A stretch of DNA of 64,000 nt. Origin: Aureimonas pseudogalii. GTDB taxonomy: Bacteria; Pseudomonadota; Alphaproteobacteria; Rhizobiales; Rhizobiaceae. Shown here piece after piece: positions 8,796 through 18,056 of this stretch. The notes under the pieces were generated by a model. The model was given only the letters and a program-made list of their open reading frames with translations. It had not been told where the DNA came from and made no database searches. The position numbers were made by a program, and so were the translations under genes. Within the stretch, counting starts at the first letter, position 1; each line of letters starts with the position of its first letter. The stretch is from positions 62,001-126,000 of the forward strand of contig NZ_JACIEK010000010.1 of assembly GCF_014196835.1 (NCBI RefSeq), given 5' to 3'.

Positions 8796-10367
8796 TCAGG
8801 CGGCAACCGTTTGGGGCAGGGTGATCGGCGGCATCGCCACGAGGCTGTCGCCGAGTTCGCGGCCGATGCGCTCGCTCGTGCGCAGCGCCTGCGCCACGAT
8901 GGTGAGCGAGGGATTGAAGCCGGTGGACGAGGGCAGGAACGAGGCGTCGACGACGTAGAGATTGTCGACGTCCCAGACCTTGCAGTCGGTGTCGAGGACG
9001 GAGGTCGCCGGGTCCGTGCCGAAGCGCGCGGTGCCGCACTGGTGCATGGAGACCTTCACGTCCATCTTCTGGGTGATGATGATGGGATAGCCGAGCGAGC
9101 GCATGGTGCGGCTCCAGACCTTCACCAGCTCGCCATGCGCCTTCAGGTTGTTGGCGGTGTAGGCGAGGCGGATCTTGCCGTCGGGATCGAGCGAGACGCG
9201 GTTCTCGGGGTCGGGCAGGTCTTCCGACATCAGCCACCAGTCCACCGAGCGCTCGGCGAAGAGCGACATCATGCTTTCCGGCGCCCACTTGGCGGAGGCC
9301 GTCAGCATGCCGCCCTGCAGCTTGCCGAGCCCCTGGATGTTGCCGAGCGGGTAGGGCCGCTCCTTGTTGGCGAGGTAGAAGTCGTTGATCGCCATCGACT
9401 TCTGGAACACGACGCGGTTCTTCTTGAAGGGCGAGACCGCCATCATCGCCGTGTTGTTGTGCGCCATGTAGTTGCGGCCGAGCTGGTCGGAGCCGTTGTT
9501 GCCGAGCCCGCGCGGATGGCGGTCGTTTTTCGAGCGCAGCAGCAGCGCCGAGGAGTTGATGGCGCCCGCCGCCGAGACGAAGATCTTCGCCGAGACCGTG
9601 TGCCGGACGCCGCCATGCTCGAGCTCCACCGCCGTGACGCGCCCGCCCGCCGCGTCGGTGACGAGGCGATGGACGAAGGCCTCGGTGAGGAGCGTCACCC
9701 CGCCCTTGGCAAGCGCGGGATCGACGAGCCGCACTTCGGCGTCCCCCTTGGCGCCGATCTTGCAGGCGAAGCCGTCGCAGGTCGCGCAGCGCGCGCAGGC
9801 GCCGCCGTCATGGTAGTCGATGGCGATCGGCAGCGGGAAGGGATGCAGGCCCTTCGCGCGCAGCCGGCGCTCGAACACCGCGATCTCCGGCTCGTGGCCG
9901 ATCGCGGGATAGGGCATGGGCCCCGAGCGCGGCGGCTCGATCGGGTCGATGCCGGCCTGCCCGTGCGTGCCCATCAGCCGCTCGGCGCGCGCATAATAGG
10001 GCTCGAACTCGGCATAGGAGACCGGCCAGGCCGGCGCCACGCCCCCCTCGTGCTGTAGCTCGGCGAAATCCTCCTGGCGGAAGCGCACCGTGGCGGCGCC
10101 GAAGAACTTCGAGTTGCCTCCGACATAGTAGTAGGTCGAGGGGCTGAACAGCTCGCCGTTCTTGTCGCGCCACTCTTCCTTCGTGGCATATTTGCGCTTG
10201 TGGAAGACGGCGTCGACGCTCCAGTTGTCGGGCTCGCGCGGCAGGCGCGGTCCGCGCTCGATCATCAGGATCTCGCGGCCGGGCTCGGCCAGCGCATTGG
10301 CCAGCGCCCCGCCGCCGACGCCCGCGCCGATGATGACGATGTCGTAGCTGTCTTTGAGTTCGCTCAT
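8796..10367 (-). CDS. GMC-family FAD oxidoreductase
   Basis: 523 residues, preceded by a strong GGGAGGAA. The N-terminal FAD motif is IVIIGAGVGGGALANALAE. A cluster of cysteines appears in ACARCATCDGFACK around residue 190, common in bacterial GMC enzymes related to 2-keto- and 3-keto-sugar dehydrogenases. The C-terminal GMC domain includes HQCGTARFG (catalytic His region) and DASFLPSSTGFNPSLTIVAQ. It should oxidise an alcohol group of a sugar, polyol or similar compound, passing electrons to an acceptor rather than oxygen if dehydrogenase-like. No signal peptide is visible, so it is predicted to be cytoplasmic or membrane-associated. Next gene downstream is an SDR; the upstream GntR gene may regulate it. 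Confidence 0.92.
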   Translation of the reverse strand: MSELKDSYDIVIIGAGVGGGALANALAEPGREILMIERGPRLPREPDNWSVDAVFHKRKYATKEEWRDKNGELFSPSTYYYVGGNSKFFGAATVRFRQEDFAELQHEGGVAPAWPVSYAEFEPYYARAERLMGTHGQAGIDPIEPPRSGPMPYPAIGHEPEIAVFERRLRAKGLHPFPLPIAIDYHDGGACARCATCDGFACKIGAKGDAEVRLVDPALAKGGVTLLTEAFVHRLVTDAAGGRVTAVELEHGGVRHTVSAKIFVSAAGAINSSALLLRSKNDRHPRGLGNNGSDQLGRNYMAHNNTAMMAVSPFKKNRVVFQKSMAINDFYLANKERPYPLGNIQGLGKLQGGMLTASAKWAPESMMSLFAERSVDWWLMSEDLPDPENRVSLDPDGKIRLAYTANNLKAHGELVKVWSRTMRSLGYPIIITQKMDVKVSMHQCGTARFGTDPATSVLDTDCKVWDVDNLYVVDASFLPSSTGFNPSLTIVAQALRTSERIGRELGDSLVAMPPITLPQTVAA

Positions 10368-10530
10368 GGGTTCCTCCCTCCCACGGACCCCGGGGCCGAT
10401 GGCCCGCCGCGTCCGCTTGTCCTCACATCACCCGCGCCGGGCCGCCGGGTGTACGGTCGTCGTCGTTCTCGGTGCCGACCGCGAAGCGCTCTCCGAGGCG
10501 CGCTCGCGGCCGGATGGCGTCAGTGCTTCG

Positions 10531-11295
10531 TCACCCGGCTTCCCGCGGCTTGAAGTAGCGGCCGTCTTCGTAGAGGGCCGACATGACGGCGAAGGACGCC
10601 TCGAGATGGATCTTCATCGCGAGTTCCGCCTGGTCGGCGTTGCGCCGCGCCAGCGCCCGCACGATGGCGGCGTGCTGCTCGGTCACCTCGGCGAGATGGC
10701 CGGGCACGGGGGCGGAAAGCTGGCGCATCCGGTCGAGATGGGCCTTCACCAGGTTGATGAACTTGCCGATGCGCGGATAGCGGCTGATCGTGGCGATCGC
10801 CGAGTGGAAGGCGTCGTCGACTTCGAGATAGTCACCGAGCGCCCCGCGATCGAGAATGGCGCGCATCTCGGCGATCAGCGCGTCGAGCCCGGCGATGTCG
10901 GCGTCCGTCACGTGCCGCACGGCGCGCCGGATGCTCTCGATCTCGAGCGCGCGACGGATCACGAAGCCCTCCTCGGCCACCTCGAACGAGATCTTCGAGA
11001 CGTAGGTGCCGGAATGGGGAAACACGTCCACGAGATCCTCGTCGACGAGCCGCTTCAGCGCCTCGCGCACCGGTGTGCGCGACACCCCGAACTTCAGGCA
11101 CAGCTCTTTTTCCGAGATCACCGCGCCCGGCACCATGGCGAGCCGCACGATATCCTGCCGCAGCGTCTCATATATCTGCTCGGCCTTCTGGGCCTTCTGG
11201 GTCGGGCGATCCGGCAAGAGGCGCGGCAGTCTCTGGGCGTTAGCGTTCGAATTCATGGGGCTTCCGCCGAAGAGACGATGGGGGACGTTCTCCAT
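10531..11295 (-). CDS. GntR-family regulator (FadR subfamily, FCD domain)
   Basis: 254 residues from the GTG/ATG codon at 11295, or 241 from the ATG at 11256, which has a better-spaced purine-rich stretch; the start is unresolved. An N-terminal winged helix (AEQIYETLRQDIV then CLKFGVSRTPVREALKRLVD) is followed by an all-helical FCD ligand domain with metal-binding type residues (DDAFHSAI, EVTEQHAAIVRAL). FCD regulators usually sense organic acids or sugar acids. It sits between the GMC-SDR pair on the same strand and the divergent iron alcohol dehydrogenase plus lactonase-like gene, so it could control both. Confidence 0.93.
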   Translation of the reverse strand: MENVPHRLFGGSPMNSNANAQRLPRLLPDRPTQKAQKAEQIYETLRQDIVRLAMVPGAVISEKELCLKFGVSRTPVREALKRLVDEDLVDVFPHSGTYVSKISFEVAEEGFVIRRALEIESIRRAVRHVTDADIAGLDALIAEMRAILDRGALGDYLEVDDAFHSAIATISRYPRIGKFINLVKAHLDRMRQLSAPVPGHLAEVTEQHAAIVRALARRNADQAELAMKIHLEASFAVMSALYEDGRYFKPREAG

Positions 11296-11428
11296 TCCCC
11301 TTCTAACTCATATATCGGTTGACGGTGCAAGGCGCAATTCGATACGACGGATCGAACCACGAACTCGCCGGCCGGGCGGGCTCGGCCTGCGCCTTCGGGT
11401 GCCGCATTCCCTCGAAAGCACGGCAGCC

Positions 11429-12541
11429 ATGGCCCTCATCACCTATCTCACCCGCATCGAGTTCGACGAAGGTGCGGTCGCCAAGTTGCCGTCGATCCTC
11501 GAAGGGCTCGGCGTGCGGCGCCCGCTCGTCGTCACCGATCGCGGGCTTGTGGCCTCCGGTCTGGTCGATCGCGTGGCGGTGCTTCTGGCGGAGCGCCCGA
11601 CGATCTTCTCCGACACGCCCGCCAACCCCACGGAAGCCGCGGTCGACGACGCGCTCGCGCTCTACCGGTCGGAAGGCTGCGACGGCATCGTGGGGCTCGG
11701 CGGCGGTTCCTCGATCGATCTCGCCAAGGCCGTGCGCCTCCTCGCCGGCCACGAAGGGCCGCTCGCGCAGTACACGGCCGTCGAGGGCGGGGCGGCGAAG
11801 ATCCACGGGCGCATCTGCCCGCTCGTTGCCGTGCCGACCACCTCGGGCACCGGCTCGGAGGTCGGGCGCGCCGCCGTCATCATCACCGCCGAGGGGCGCA
11901 AGCTCGGCATCGTCTCGCCGCACATGCTGCCCTCGGTGGCGCTTTGCGACCCCGAGCTGACCTACGGCCTGCCCGCCGGCCTCACGGCCGCCACCGGAAT
12001 GGACGCGATCTCGCATTGCCTGGAGACCTACATGGCGCCCGCGGTGAACCCGCCGGCCGACGCCATCGCGCTCGACGGGCTGAAGCGCGGCTTTCCCGCG
12101 ATCCGCCGTGCGGTGGCGGACGGGAGCGACCGGCCCGCGCGCTGGGAGATGATGATGTGCGCGCTCGAAGGGGCCATGGCCTTCCAGAAGGGCCTCGGCG
12201 CCGTGCACGCGCTCACCCATCCGCTCGGCGCCATCCGCGAGCTGAACCTGCATCACGGCACGCTCAACGCCGTGCTGACGCCTGCCGTGCTGCGCTTCAA
12301 CCGCGAGGTGGTGGAGGCCAAGTGGCAGGTCCTCGCCGACATCCTCGGCGGCGAGCCCGACCGTGTGATCGCCGATCTCACCCGCGACATCGGCCTGCCC
12401 GCGGGGCTCGACGCGATGGGCGTCACGCAGCCGATGATGGAGCGCGTGGCGGGCGAAGCGTTGAAGGACCATTGCCACGCCACCAATCCGCGGATCGCCA
12501 CGCGCGAGGAGTATCTCGAACTTCTGCACGGGTCGCGCTAA
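11429..12541 (+). CDS. iron-containing (group III) alcohol dehydrogenase
   Basis: 370 residues from the ATG at 11429; the longer upstream reading runs through the divergent regulator. Family features are the nucleotide motif GLGGGSSIDLAKAVRLL, PTTSGTGSEVGR, and the metal site spread over GMDAISHCLETY and HALTHPLGAIRELNLHHG (Asp plus three His). These enzymes reduce aldehydes or oxidise alcohols with NAD(P); maleylacetate reductases belong to the same superfamily, so the substrate is open. It is followed after 67 nt by the lactonase-like amidohydrolase. Its place near GMC and SDR genes suggests a part in sugar or polyol breakdown, possibly aldehyde reduction. Confidence 0.93.
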   Translation: MALITYLTRIEFDEGAVAKLPSILEGLGVRRPLVVTDRGLVASGLVDRVAVLLAERPTIFSDTPANPTEAAVDDALALYRSEGCDGIVGLGGGSSIDLAKAVRLLAGHEGPLAQYTAVEGGAAKIHGRICPLVAVPTTSGTGSEVGRAAVIITAEGRKLGIVSPHMLPSVALCDPELTYGLPAGLTAATGMDAISHCLETYMAPAVNPPADAIALDGLKRGFPAIRRAVADGSDRPARWEMMMCALEGAMAFQKGLGAVHALTHPLGAIRELNLHHGTLNAVLTPAVLRFNREVVEAKWQVLADILGGEPDRVIADLTRDIGLPAGLDAMGVTQPMMERVAGEALKDHCHATNPRIATREEYLELLHGSR

Positions 12542-12608
12542 GCCTTGGTGCACCGTCGCGCCGGCCGGTGCGATTCTCTTCCTCCTGCGCGAAGGCCGTG
12601 ATCCCGCC

Positions 12609-13463
12609 ATGACGAGAGCCCCGAGCCTCACGATCGACAGCCATCAGCATTTCTGGAAGGTGTCGCGCGGCGATTATGGCTGGCTCGACGAGAGCGTCGC
12701 GCCGATCCTGCGCGACTTCCTGCCCGAAGACCTGCGACCGCTGCTGGCGCGCGCCGGCATCGACCGCACCATTCTGGTGCAGGCGGCGGAGACGCAGGCC
12801 GAGACCGACTTCCTGCTGGAGATCGCCGCGCAGACCGACTTCGTCGCCGGGGTCGTCGGCTGGCTCGACATGGACGATGCCGGCTTTCCCGAGCGCCTCG
12901 CGCACTACCGCCGCAATCCGCATTTCGTCGGGCTCCGCCCGATGCTGCAGGGCCTGCCCGACGACGCGTTCATCCTGCGACCGCGTGTTCTCGACCATCT
13001 GAAGCTGGTGGCGGAAGCCGATCTCGCCTTCGACATCCTCACCTTCCCCCGGCACCTGCCGCATGTGGCGAAGGCGCTGGAGGCGGTGCCCGGCCTTCGC
13101 GCCGTGATCGACCACATTTCCAAGCCGGCCATCGCGGCGGGCACGCTCGACCCCTGGCGGAGGGATCTCGCCGCGATCGCCGACTTTCCGAACGTCGCCT
13201 GCAAGGTGTCGGGAATGGTGACGGAGGCCGGCGCCGACTGGCGGCTCGCGGATTTGCGCCCCTTCGTCGATCATGTCGCCGCCGTTTTCGGCGAGGACCG
13301 GCTGATGTTCGGATCGGACTGGCCGGTGGCGCTTCTCGCCGCGCCCTATGGCGAGGTGGCGCATGCCGCGCGGGCGCTTCTCGGCGCGCATTTCGGCCCG
13401 GCGGGCATGACGAAGATCTTCGGCGCCAACGCCGCACGCTTCTACAAAGTCGAGGTGGCGTAG
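12609..13463 (+). CDS. amidohydrolase 2 family, sugar-lactonase-like (COG3618)
   Basis: 284 residues. The N-terminal DSHQHFWKVSRGDYGWLDE motif with HxH metal ligands, the central VIDHISKPAI and the C-terminal FGSDWPVALL (metal-binding Asp) are typical of the L-fuconolactonase/L-rhamnonolactonase group. Members open sugar lactones or hydrolyse related dicarboxylate lactones in the cytoplasm. It lies just after the iron alcohol dehydrogenase. A lactonase is the expected partner of an oxidase that makes a lactone, such as the nearby GMC enzyme, though this link is inference. A paralogue occurs at 18057-19022. Confidence 0.9.
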   Translation: MTRAPSLTIDSHQHFWKVSRGDYGWLDESVAPILRDFLPEDLRPLLARAGIDRTILVQAAETQAETDFLLEIAAQTDFVAGVVGWLDMDDAGFPERLAHYRRNPHFVGLRPMLQGLPDDAFILRPRVLDHLKLVAEADLAFDILTFPRHLPHVAKALEAVPGLRAVIDHISKPAIAAGTLDPWRRDLAAIADFPNVACKVSGMVTEAGADWRLADLRPFVDHVAAVFGEDRLMFGSDWPVALLAAPYGEVAHAARALLGAHFGPAGMTKIFGANAARFYKVEVA

Positions 13464-13485
13464 CGCCGGCTCGGGGCACCGAGGT

Positions 13486-15072
13486 TCAGGGGCGCACCTT
13501 CAGCACCGTCTCGAGCCGCTCCGGCGCACCGGCCCCGAGCCCGACCTCGACGGCGACGCGCCAGATCCCGCCTTCGGGGAGCGTCACCTCGGCCCGCCAG
13601 AACCCGTCGCCGCCATTGACCGCCGCCACGCGCAGCGGCGGCGTGGTTCCCGACGGGGCGGCGAGGGTGAAGGCGACGTCGGCGGGCGCGACGGGCCCGT
13701 AGTCGATCGTCATCAGCATCGCCGACACGCTCGCCCGCCCGGCCCGACCGGGTTGGAGCGCGAGATCGGCCATGAGCGAGGCGCCGGTGGCATGGGCGGT
13801 GACGGGCTCGGCCGCGATCGCGGCGGCGACGCGGGGCGGGGGCGTGAAGCGCCAGAGAGCGGCCGTGCCGAGCACGAGCACGGCCAGCGCGATCTCGGCC
13901 CCGACGACGCGCCGGAGCGTCCGCGTGGCCCCCGTCTCGCCGGTCAGCACCCGAGGCGTCAGGCGGTGGCGGTTGCCGGCGGCGAGGGCGAAGAGCAGCG
14001 CGAGAAGCGCCAGCTTGGCGAGGAGCACCCGGCCATAGGCCGTGCTCCAGAGCGCCCCCGGCGAGCCCAGTTGCACGGCGGCGAGCGCCGCGCCGGACGC
14101 GACGAGCGCCGCGACGACGGCGGGGATGACGCGCGAGAAGCGGCGCAGCGCAGCGGCTCCCCCGCTCGCACCGCCGCGCAAGGAGGCGGCGAGCGGCGCG
14201 AGGGCGCCGATCCAGAGCATCATCGCGAGCGCATGGATGAAGACGGCGGGCCGCATGAGCGCCTGCGGCGCCGCGTTGGCGGCATGGCCGCTGGCGGCGA
14301 CGGCGAACCCGGCCACGAGAAGCGCGGCGAATGAGAGCGCCTTCGGAAGACGCGTCCCGTTCGCCGGGCGCTGCCGAAGGGTGGCGGCCAGCGCCAGCGC
14401 CATCGCCGCGCTTGCCAGCGCCAGCGCGGAGCCGAGACTGGTGGCCGCGCCCGCGTGCCAGACGGCCGGCTGCGCCACTGCTGCCAGCGGGGCGCCGAGC
14501 GCGTCGAGCCCCTGCGCCAGAAGCGCGAGCGGCACGGCGGCAAGGCCGAGCGCGAGGGCGAGGCGCACGGGGCCGCGCGCCGGCGCACTGCGCGGGCCAA
14601 GAAGCAGCCCCGCCACCGCGCCGCCGATGCCGAAGACGAGGCCAGCCAAGACGAGGAGGCGCGAGGCCCAGACGAGCACCAGCACGCTGGCCGGCTCGTC
14701 CGCAGGCGCGGCCGGCGGCACGGCGCTGGGGGCTCCGAGCGCGAAGCGGATCGTGCCGCCCACGGGATGCCCGTCGGCCGAGACGACGCGCCAGAGCAGG
14801 AGATGGCTGCCGGCGACAAGACCGGCGGGCGCGGGAACGGTGAGCGTCGCCGACGTCGCACTTGGGCCGGGAAGGTCGCGGCTCGCGCCGTCCGGCCCGA
14901 CCAGCGTCATGCGCAGCGGCGTGACGGGTTCGCTGAAGACGAGCTCGAAGTCGGCGGGCGCCGCTGAGAGCATCGACGCCTCAGCGGGATCGGCGGACAC
15001 GAGGCCGGCATGGGCGTGAGCGTTCGTTCCGGCATTCAGCAGGCCGAGAAGCGCGAAGATCAGCCCGAGCAT
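13486..15072 (-). CDS. CopC-CopD fusion copper-resistance protein with extra C-terminal domain
   Basis: 528 residues from the ATG at 15072. A signal peptide (LGLIFALLGLLNAGTNAHA) precedes a CopC domain beginning HAGLVSADPAEAS and containing the second copper-ligand region SADGHPVGGTIRF. About eight membrane helices of CopD type follow (residues about 140-410), then a periplasmic beta-sandwich tail resembling YtkA/FixH domains (QPGRAGRASVSAMLMTIDYG). It is expected to bind copper in the periplasm and help move it across the inner membrane. It is the last gene of a leftward copper-associated group. Convergent with the amidohydrolase at 12609, with only 22 nt between the stops. Confidence 0.9.
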   Translation of the reverse strand: MLGLIFALLGLLNAGTNAHAHAGLVSADPAEASMLSAAPADFELVFSEPVTPLRMTLVGPDGASRDLPGPSATSATLTVPAPAGLVAGSHLLLWRVVSADGHPVGGTIRFALGAPSAVPPAAPADEPASVLVLVWASRLLVLAGLVFGIGGAVAGLLLGPRSAPARGPVRLALALGLAAVPLALLAQGLDALGAPLAAVAQPAVWHAGAATSLGSALALASAAMALALAATLRQRPANGTRLPKALSFAALLVAGFAVAASGHAANAAPQALMRPAVFIHALAMMLWIGALAPLAASLRGGASGGAAALRRFSRVIPAVVAALVASGAALAAVQLGSPGALWSTAYGRVLLAKLALLALLFALAAGNRHRLTPRVLTGETGATRTLRRVVGAEIALAVLVLGTAALWRFTPPPRVAAAIAAEPVTAHATGASLMADLALQPGRAGRASVSAMLMTIDYGPVAPADVAFTLAAPSGTTPPLRVAAVNGGDGFWRAEVTLPEGGIWRVAVEVGLGAGAPERLETVLKVRP

Positions 15073-15203
15073 CGCAGCGCGGAGGCGCGGCGCCGCGAGA
15101 TCGCCGCGCGGATGCGATGCGCGACCGGCGCGGGCCGGCCGGTCGCCATCTGTTGAGGGCCCGGCGCCGCGCGCCGTCCTTCGAGGCGTCGCGGCAGCGC
15201 GGT

Positions 15204-15716
15204 TCAATGCGCGTGCGCCTCGCCGGCCGCCTCGCCGCCGTGCGCCGGGCCTTTGGTGCCCATCGCCTCGACCTGCAGCTCGACCTCGACCTCGCCGGCC
15301 TTCTCGAAGGTCAACGTCACCGGTACCATTTCGCCTTCGCGCAGCGGCGCCTTCAGCCCCATCAGCATCAGATGGAGCGATCCCGGCGCGAGCGCCGCCG
15401 TGCCGCCGGCGGGGATCTCCACCCCGTCCTCGACCCGGCGCATCGTCATCACGCCGTCCGTCACGGACATGCGGTGGACCTCCACGGTCTCGGCGCGCGC
15501 GGAGCGGGCGGAGACGAGGCGATCGGCCTGCGGCCCCGCGTTCGACATCGCCAGATAGCCGGCACCGGTGCGCGCGCCCGGCGGCGTCGCCCGGCTCCAG
15601 GGATGCTCGATCTCGATCGCGCCGACCTTGAAGCCGTGCGCCGCGGCCGGCCCGGCAAGAGCGGCGAGGAGCAGGCCGGCGGCGAAGAGACGGGAGAGGC
15701 GGGAAGAGGCGGTCAT
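15204..15716 (-). CDS. PCuAC-type periplasmic copper chaperone
   Basis: 170 residues from the ATG at 15716. It has a cleavable signal ending LAGPAAAHG, then HPWSRATPPGARTGAGYLAM and the copper-binding set H81, M83 and M92, H115 and M117, close to the classic H(M)x10Mx21HxM spacing. The C-terminal tail is rich in His (AHGGEAAGEAHAH), a likely extra metal-binding stretch. PCuAC proteins deliver copper(I) to cytochrome oxidase or to other periplasmic targets. It lies between the CopC-CopD fusion and the PepSY membrane protein on one strand, which supports joint work in copper handling. Confidence 0.93.
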   Translation of the reverse strand: MTASSRLSRLFAAGLLLAALAGPAAAHGFKVGAIEIEHPWSRATPPGARTGAGYLAMSNAGPQADRLVSARSARAETVEVHRMSVTDGVMTMRRVEDGVEIPAGGTAALAPGSLHLMLMGLKAPLREGEMVPVTLTFEKAGEVEVELQVEAMGTKGPAHGGEAAGEAHAH

Positions 15717-15820
15717 GGGCGAGATCCTGGAGGAAGGGGGAAAGCGCGGGTGCCGACCGCGCGTCGGCTGGGGCAATGAGCGGCGAGGCGGATGCGCGCC
15801 GTTCGGTAGCACATCGAGGC

Positions 15821-17266
15821 TCATGCGGGCTCGCGTCGGTCGGGACCGGCACCGCCAAAATGCGCCACCGCCCGGTCGATCGCCAGCATGGCGAGGAGCG
15901 AGGCGCCCATCAGCGGGAAGATCAGCCCGCCGACGGCGAGGAGCGCCACGAGGCCGCGCAGCACGCGGGGATCGCGCGGCATCGGCGGCACGCCCATCGC
16001 CCGCGCCGGCCGGCGCTTCCACCACATGATGGCCGCCGACACCGCGAGGAGGACGTTGGCAAGGCACGCGGCGAGGAGGACGAGCTGGTTGGCGAGCCCG
16101 TATTGCTGGCCGAGATGGACGTTGATGCCCCATTCGAGGGCCCGGCCCATCGGCCCGTAGTCGGCGTAGCTCATGTCGAGCAGCGGCTCGCCCGTATAGG
16201 CGTCGAGATGGACGACGCGCTGCGCGGCGAGATCGTCGGGATAGACCGATCCGGTGTAGACGCCGGTGGGGCCGGCCGGCAGGTTCACCGCATAGCCGCC
16301 GTGGAGACCGAGCGCGTCGAAGCGCGCCACCGCGCGGTCGATGCCGACGAAGGGTGTGGGCGCGGCGGGCGCGCTGTCCGGCATTGCCTCGCCATGCGAT
16401 CCGTGGGCGCCGTGCGAGCCGTGAGAGGTGCCGGAGGTCGGAACCTGCGCCTGCGCCAGCGACCACGAGGTCGATCCGTCCTCGGCGAGCTTGCGGCCGG
16501 ACATCGGCACGTCGACGCGCACGCCCGCGGGATAGCCGAAGTTCGAGCCGTTGGCCCATTGGTTCACCTGCCCGCCCCAGACCTGCGACCACGGCATGCC
16601 GGTGATCGCCAGGAAGACGAGGATGCCCCCGGCGCCGAGGCCCGTGACGGCATGCAGATCGCGCCAGAAGACGCGCGTTCGCGCCGTGCCGCGCACCGTG
16701 ACGACGCCGCCCGTGCGCCCGCGCGGCCACCAGAGGTAGATCCCGGTGAGAACGAGGAGGATCGCCCAGCCGGCGGCGATCTCGATGACCCCGCGCGCCA
16801 CCGGGCCGAAGAAGGACAGGCTGTGCAGCGAGCGCACCAGCCACATCACCGTGCCGCGATCGGGCAGCGAGCCGAGCACGCGGCCGTCCTGGGGATCGAC
16901 ATAGACGGCGAGCCGCTCGCCGTCGGCCGCCTTCACGGTGATCTCGGCCGACGCGCCGGGACCGGCGGGGGTGGTGAACTTGACCGCCGTTCCCGGCCGG
17001 GCGGCAAGCGCCGAGGCGATCATCGCGGAGGGCGCGACGCCGGGCGCGCCCTCGGTGATCGCGACGCGCTTGAGATCGGCATGGACCACCGCCTCGATCT
17101 CGTCCCGGAAGAGATAGAGCGCGCCCGTGAGCGACAGCGTGACGAGGAAGGGCAGCACGAAGAGGCCGGCATAGAAGTGCCAGCGCCAGACGGCGCGGTA
17201 GAGATCGGCGGCGGCGGCGGGCGGGCGCGCCGTGCGGGCCGCGGGCGGCAGGGTGAGATCGGACAT
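15821..17266 (-). CDS. PepSY-associated membrane protein (PiuB-type)
   Basis: 481 residues from the ATG at 17266. A first membrane helix (HFYAGLFVLPFLVTLSLTGAL) is followed by a periplasmic PepSY-like segment, a pair of helices around ILLVLTGIYLWWPRG, conserved DLHAVTGLGAGGILVFLAITG, a His-rich loop (GTSHGSHGAHGSHGEA, about residue 280) and C-terminal helices including WGINVHLGQQYGLANQL. Many relatives act with TonB-dependent metal uptake and may be inner-membrane reductases of chelated iron or copper. The His-rich loop and neighbours suggest copper here. Gap to the next gene is 104 nt with no other signal seen. Confidence 0.88.
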   Translation of the reverse strand: MSDLTLPPAARTARPPAAAADLYRAVWRWHFYAGLFVLPFLVTLSLTGALYLFRDEIEAVVHADLKRVAITEGAPGVAPSAMIASALAARPGTAVKFTTPAGPGASAEITVKAADGERLAVYVDPQDGRVLGSLPDRGTVMWLVRSLHSLSFFGPVARGVIEIAAGWAILLVLTGIYLWWPRGRTGGVVTVRGTARTRVFWRDLHAVTGLGAGGILVFLAITGMPWSQVWGGQVNQWANGSNFGYPAGVRVDVPMSGRKLAEDGSTSWSLAQAQVPTSGTSHGSHGAHGSHGEAMPDSAPAAPTPFVGIDRAVARFDALGLHGGYAVNLPAGPTGVYTGSVYPDDLAAQRVVHLDAYTGEPLLDMSYADYGPMGRALEWGINVHLGQQYGLANQLVLLAACLANVLLAVSAAIMWWKRRPARAMGVPPMPRDPRVLRGLVALLAVGGLIFPLMGASLLAMLAIDRAVAHFGGAGPDRREPA

Positions 17267-17538
17267 GCGGGCGGGCTTCCGGACGAAGAGGGGCGCGAGC
17301 CCGCCCCGGCCGCGACGGCGGCTGTGGGGAGCGGGCGATCGGATCTCCGCCGGCGCGGCGAAGACGGGAAACGGGGGAGAGGTCGCGATGCAAGGGTGGC
17401 CGGGATGCCGCAAGAGCGTTGCGAACATGGGCCTCGGCGACGGTCGGCGACAGGTCGACCCGGACGGACCGATGTCAGTGACTTCGAGGTCGAGAGGCTG
17501 GCGGACGCGAGGTAAGGACCGGCGCGACGACGGCGCCC

Positions 17539-17970
17539 TCAGGCGCGGGCGGGCGGTCCGCGGGTGTTGCGGGGCGTCTCGACGGCGCCCGACCCCACGC
17601 CCTCGAAGAGCACGAAGGGGGTCTCGAGAACCAGCGGCCGGCGCTCGAGGCGCGAGAGCGGCGTCGGCGGCGGCGCGAGCGGCCCGCCGAACATGGTGCA
17701 ACCCAGCGTGCAGCAGTCCGAAAGGGCCGAAGAATGGCCGCCGGGCTTCGAGGGCGCGTGGGTCGTGCCGTCGGCGCCGGGGCTGCAGAGGACGTTGCCG
17801 AACTGGTCGCGCGGCATGATCTCGGCATGGGCCCCGAGCGAAAGGCCGAGGAGCGACGCCTGAACGAGGAACAGGAGGGCGACGAGACGCCCCATCCATC
17901 CGGTCGCTCCGCTGCGCCATGCCGTCACGATCGGGTGTCTCCGGTTCGGGGGTCGCTGCCCACATACCAT
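17539..17970 (-). CDS. DUF2946-like small exported/membrane protein with Cys-His cluster
   Basis: 143 residues, start uncertain (ATG at 17970; a later start near VTAWRSG is possible). One hydrophobic segment (MGRLVALLFLVQASLLGLSLGAHA) acts as signal or anchor, followed by a region with FGNVLCSPGAD, several His and SDCCTLGC, then a Pro-rich tail. The layout fits DUF2946 proteins, which commonly sit beside TonB-dependent copper receptors and PepSY genes. The clustered Cys and His make metal binding plausible but untested. The 272 nt before the PepSY gene (17267-17538) hold no gene I could support. Confidence 0.72.
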   Translation of the reverse strand: MVCGQRPPNRRHPIVTAWRSGATGWMGRLVALLFLVQASLLGLSLGAHAEIMPRDQFGNVLCSPGADGTTHAPSKPGGHSSALSDCCTLGCTMFGGPLAPPPTPLSRLERRPLVLETPFVLFEGVGSGAVETPRNTRGPPARA

Positions 17971-18056
17971 GAGGCCCGCGCCTTGCCTACGCCGGACGTC
18001 GTCGCATCCGTCGCGCTACGCCGGGCGGGATGCGCTCGGCGGGCGGCGGGCCGATC

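Noticed and set aside
11006-11428. N-terminal extension of the iron alcohol dehydrogenase
   Set aside because: The extra 141 residues run through the divergent GntR gene and do not look like the family; the ATG at 11429 fits the known N-terminus.
15776-17515. 579-residue open frame on the plus strand
   Set aside because: It lies antisense to the PepSY membrane protein and PCuAC gene, is Arg/Gly/His-biased and has no domain. Long antisense frames are normal at this GC content.
18004-18035. CGCATCC/GGATGCG hairpin as terminator of the amidohydrolase gene
   Set aside because: Seven-base arms with an 18-nt loop and no T-run are expected by chance in such GC-rich DNA.
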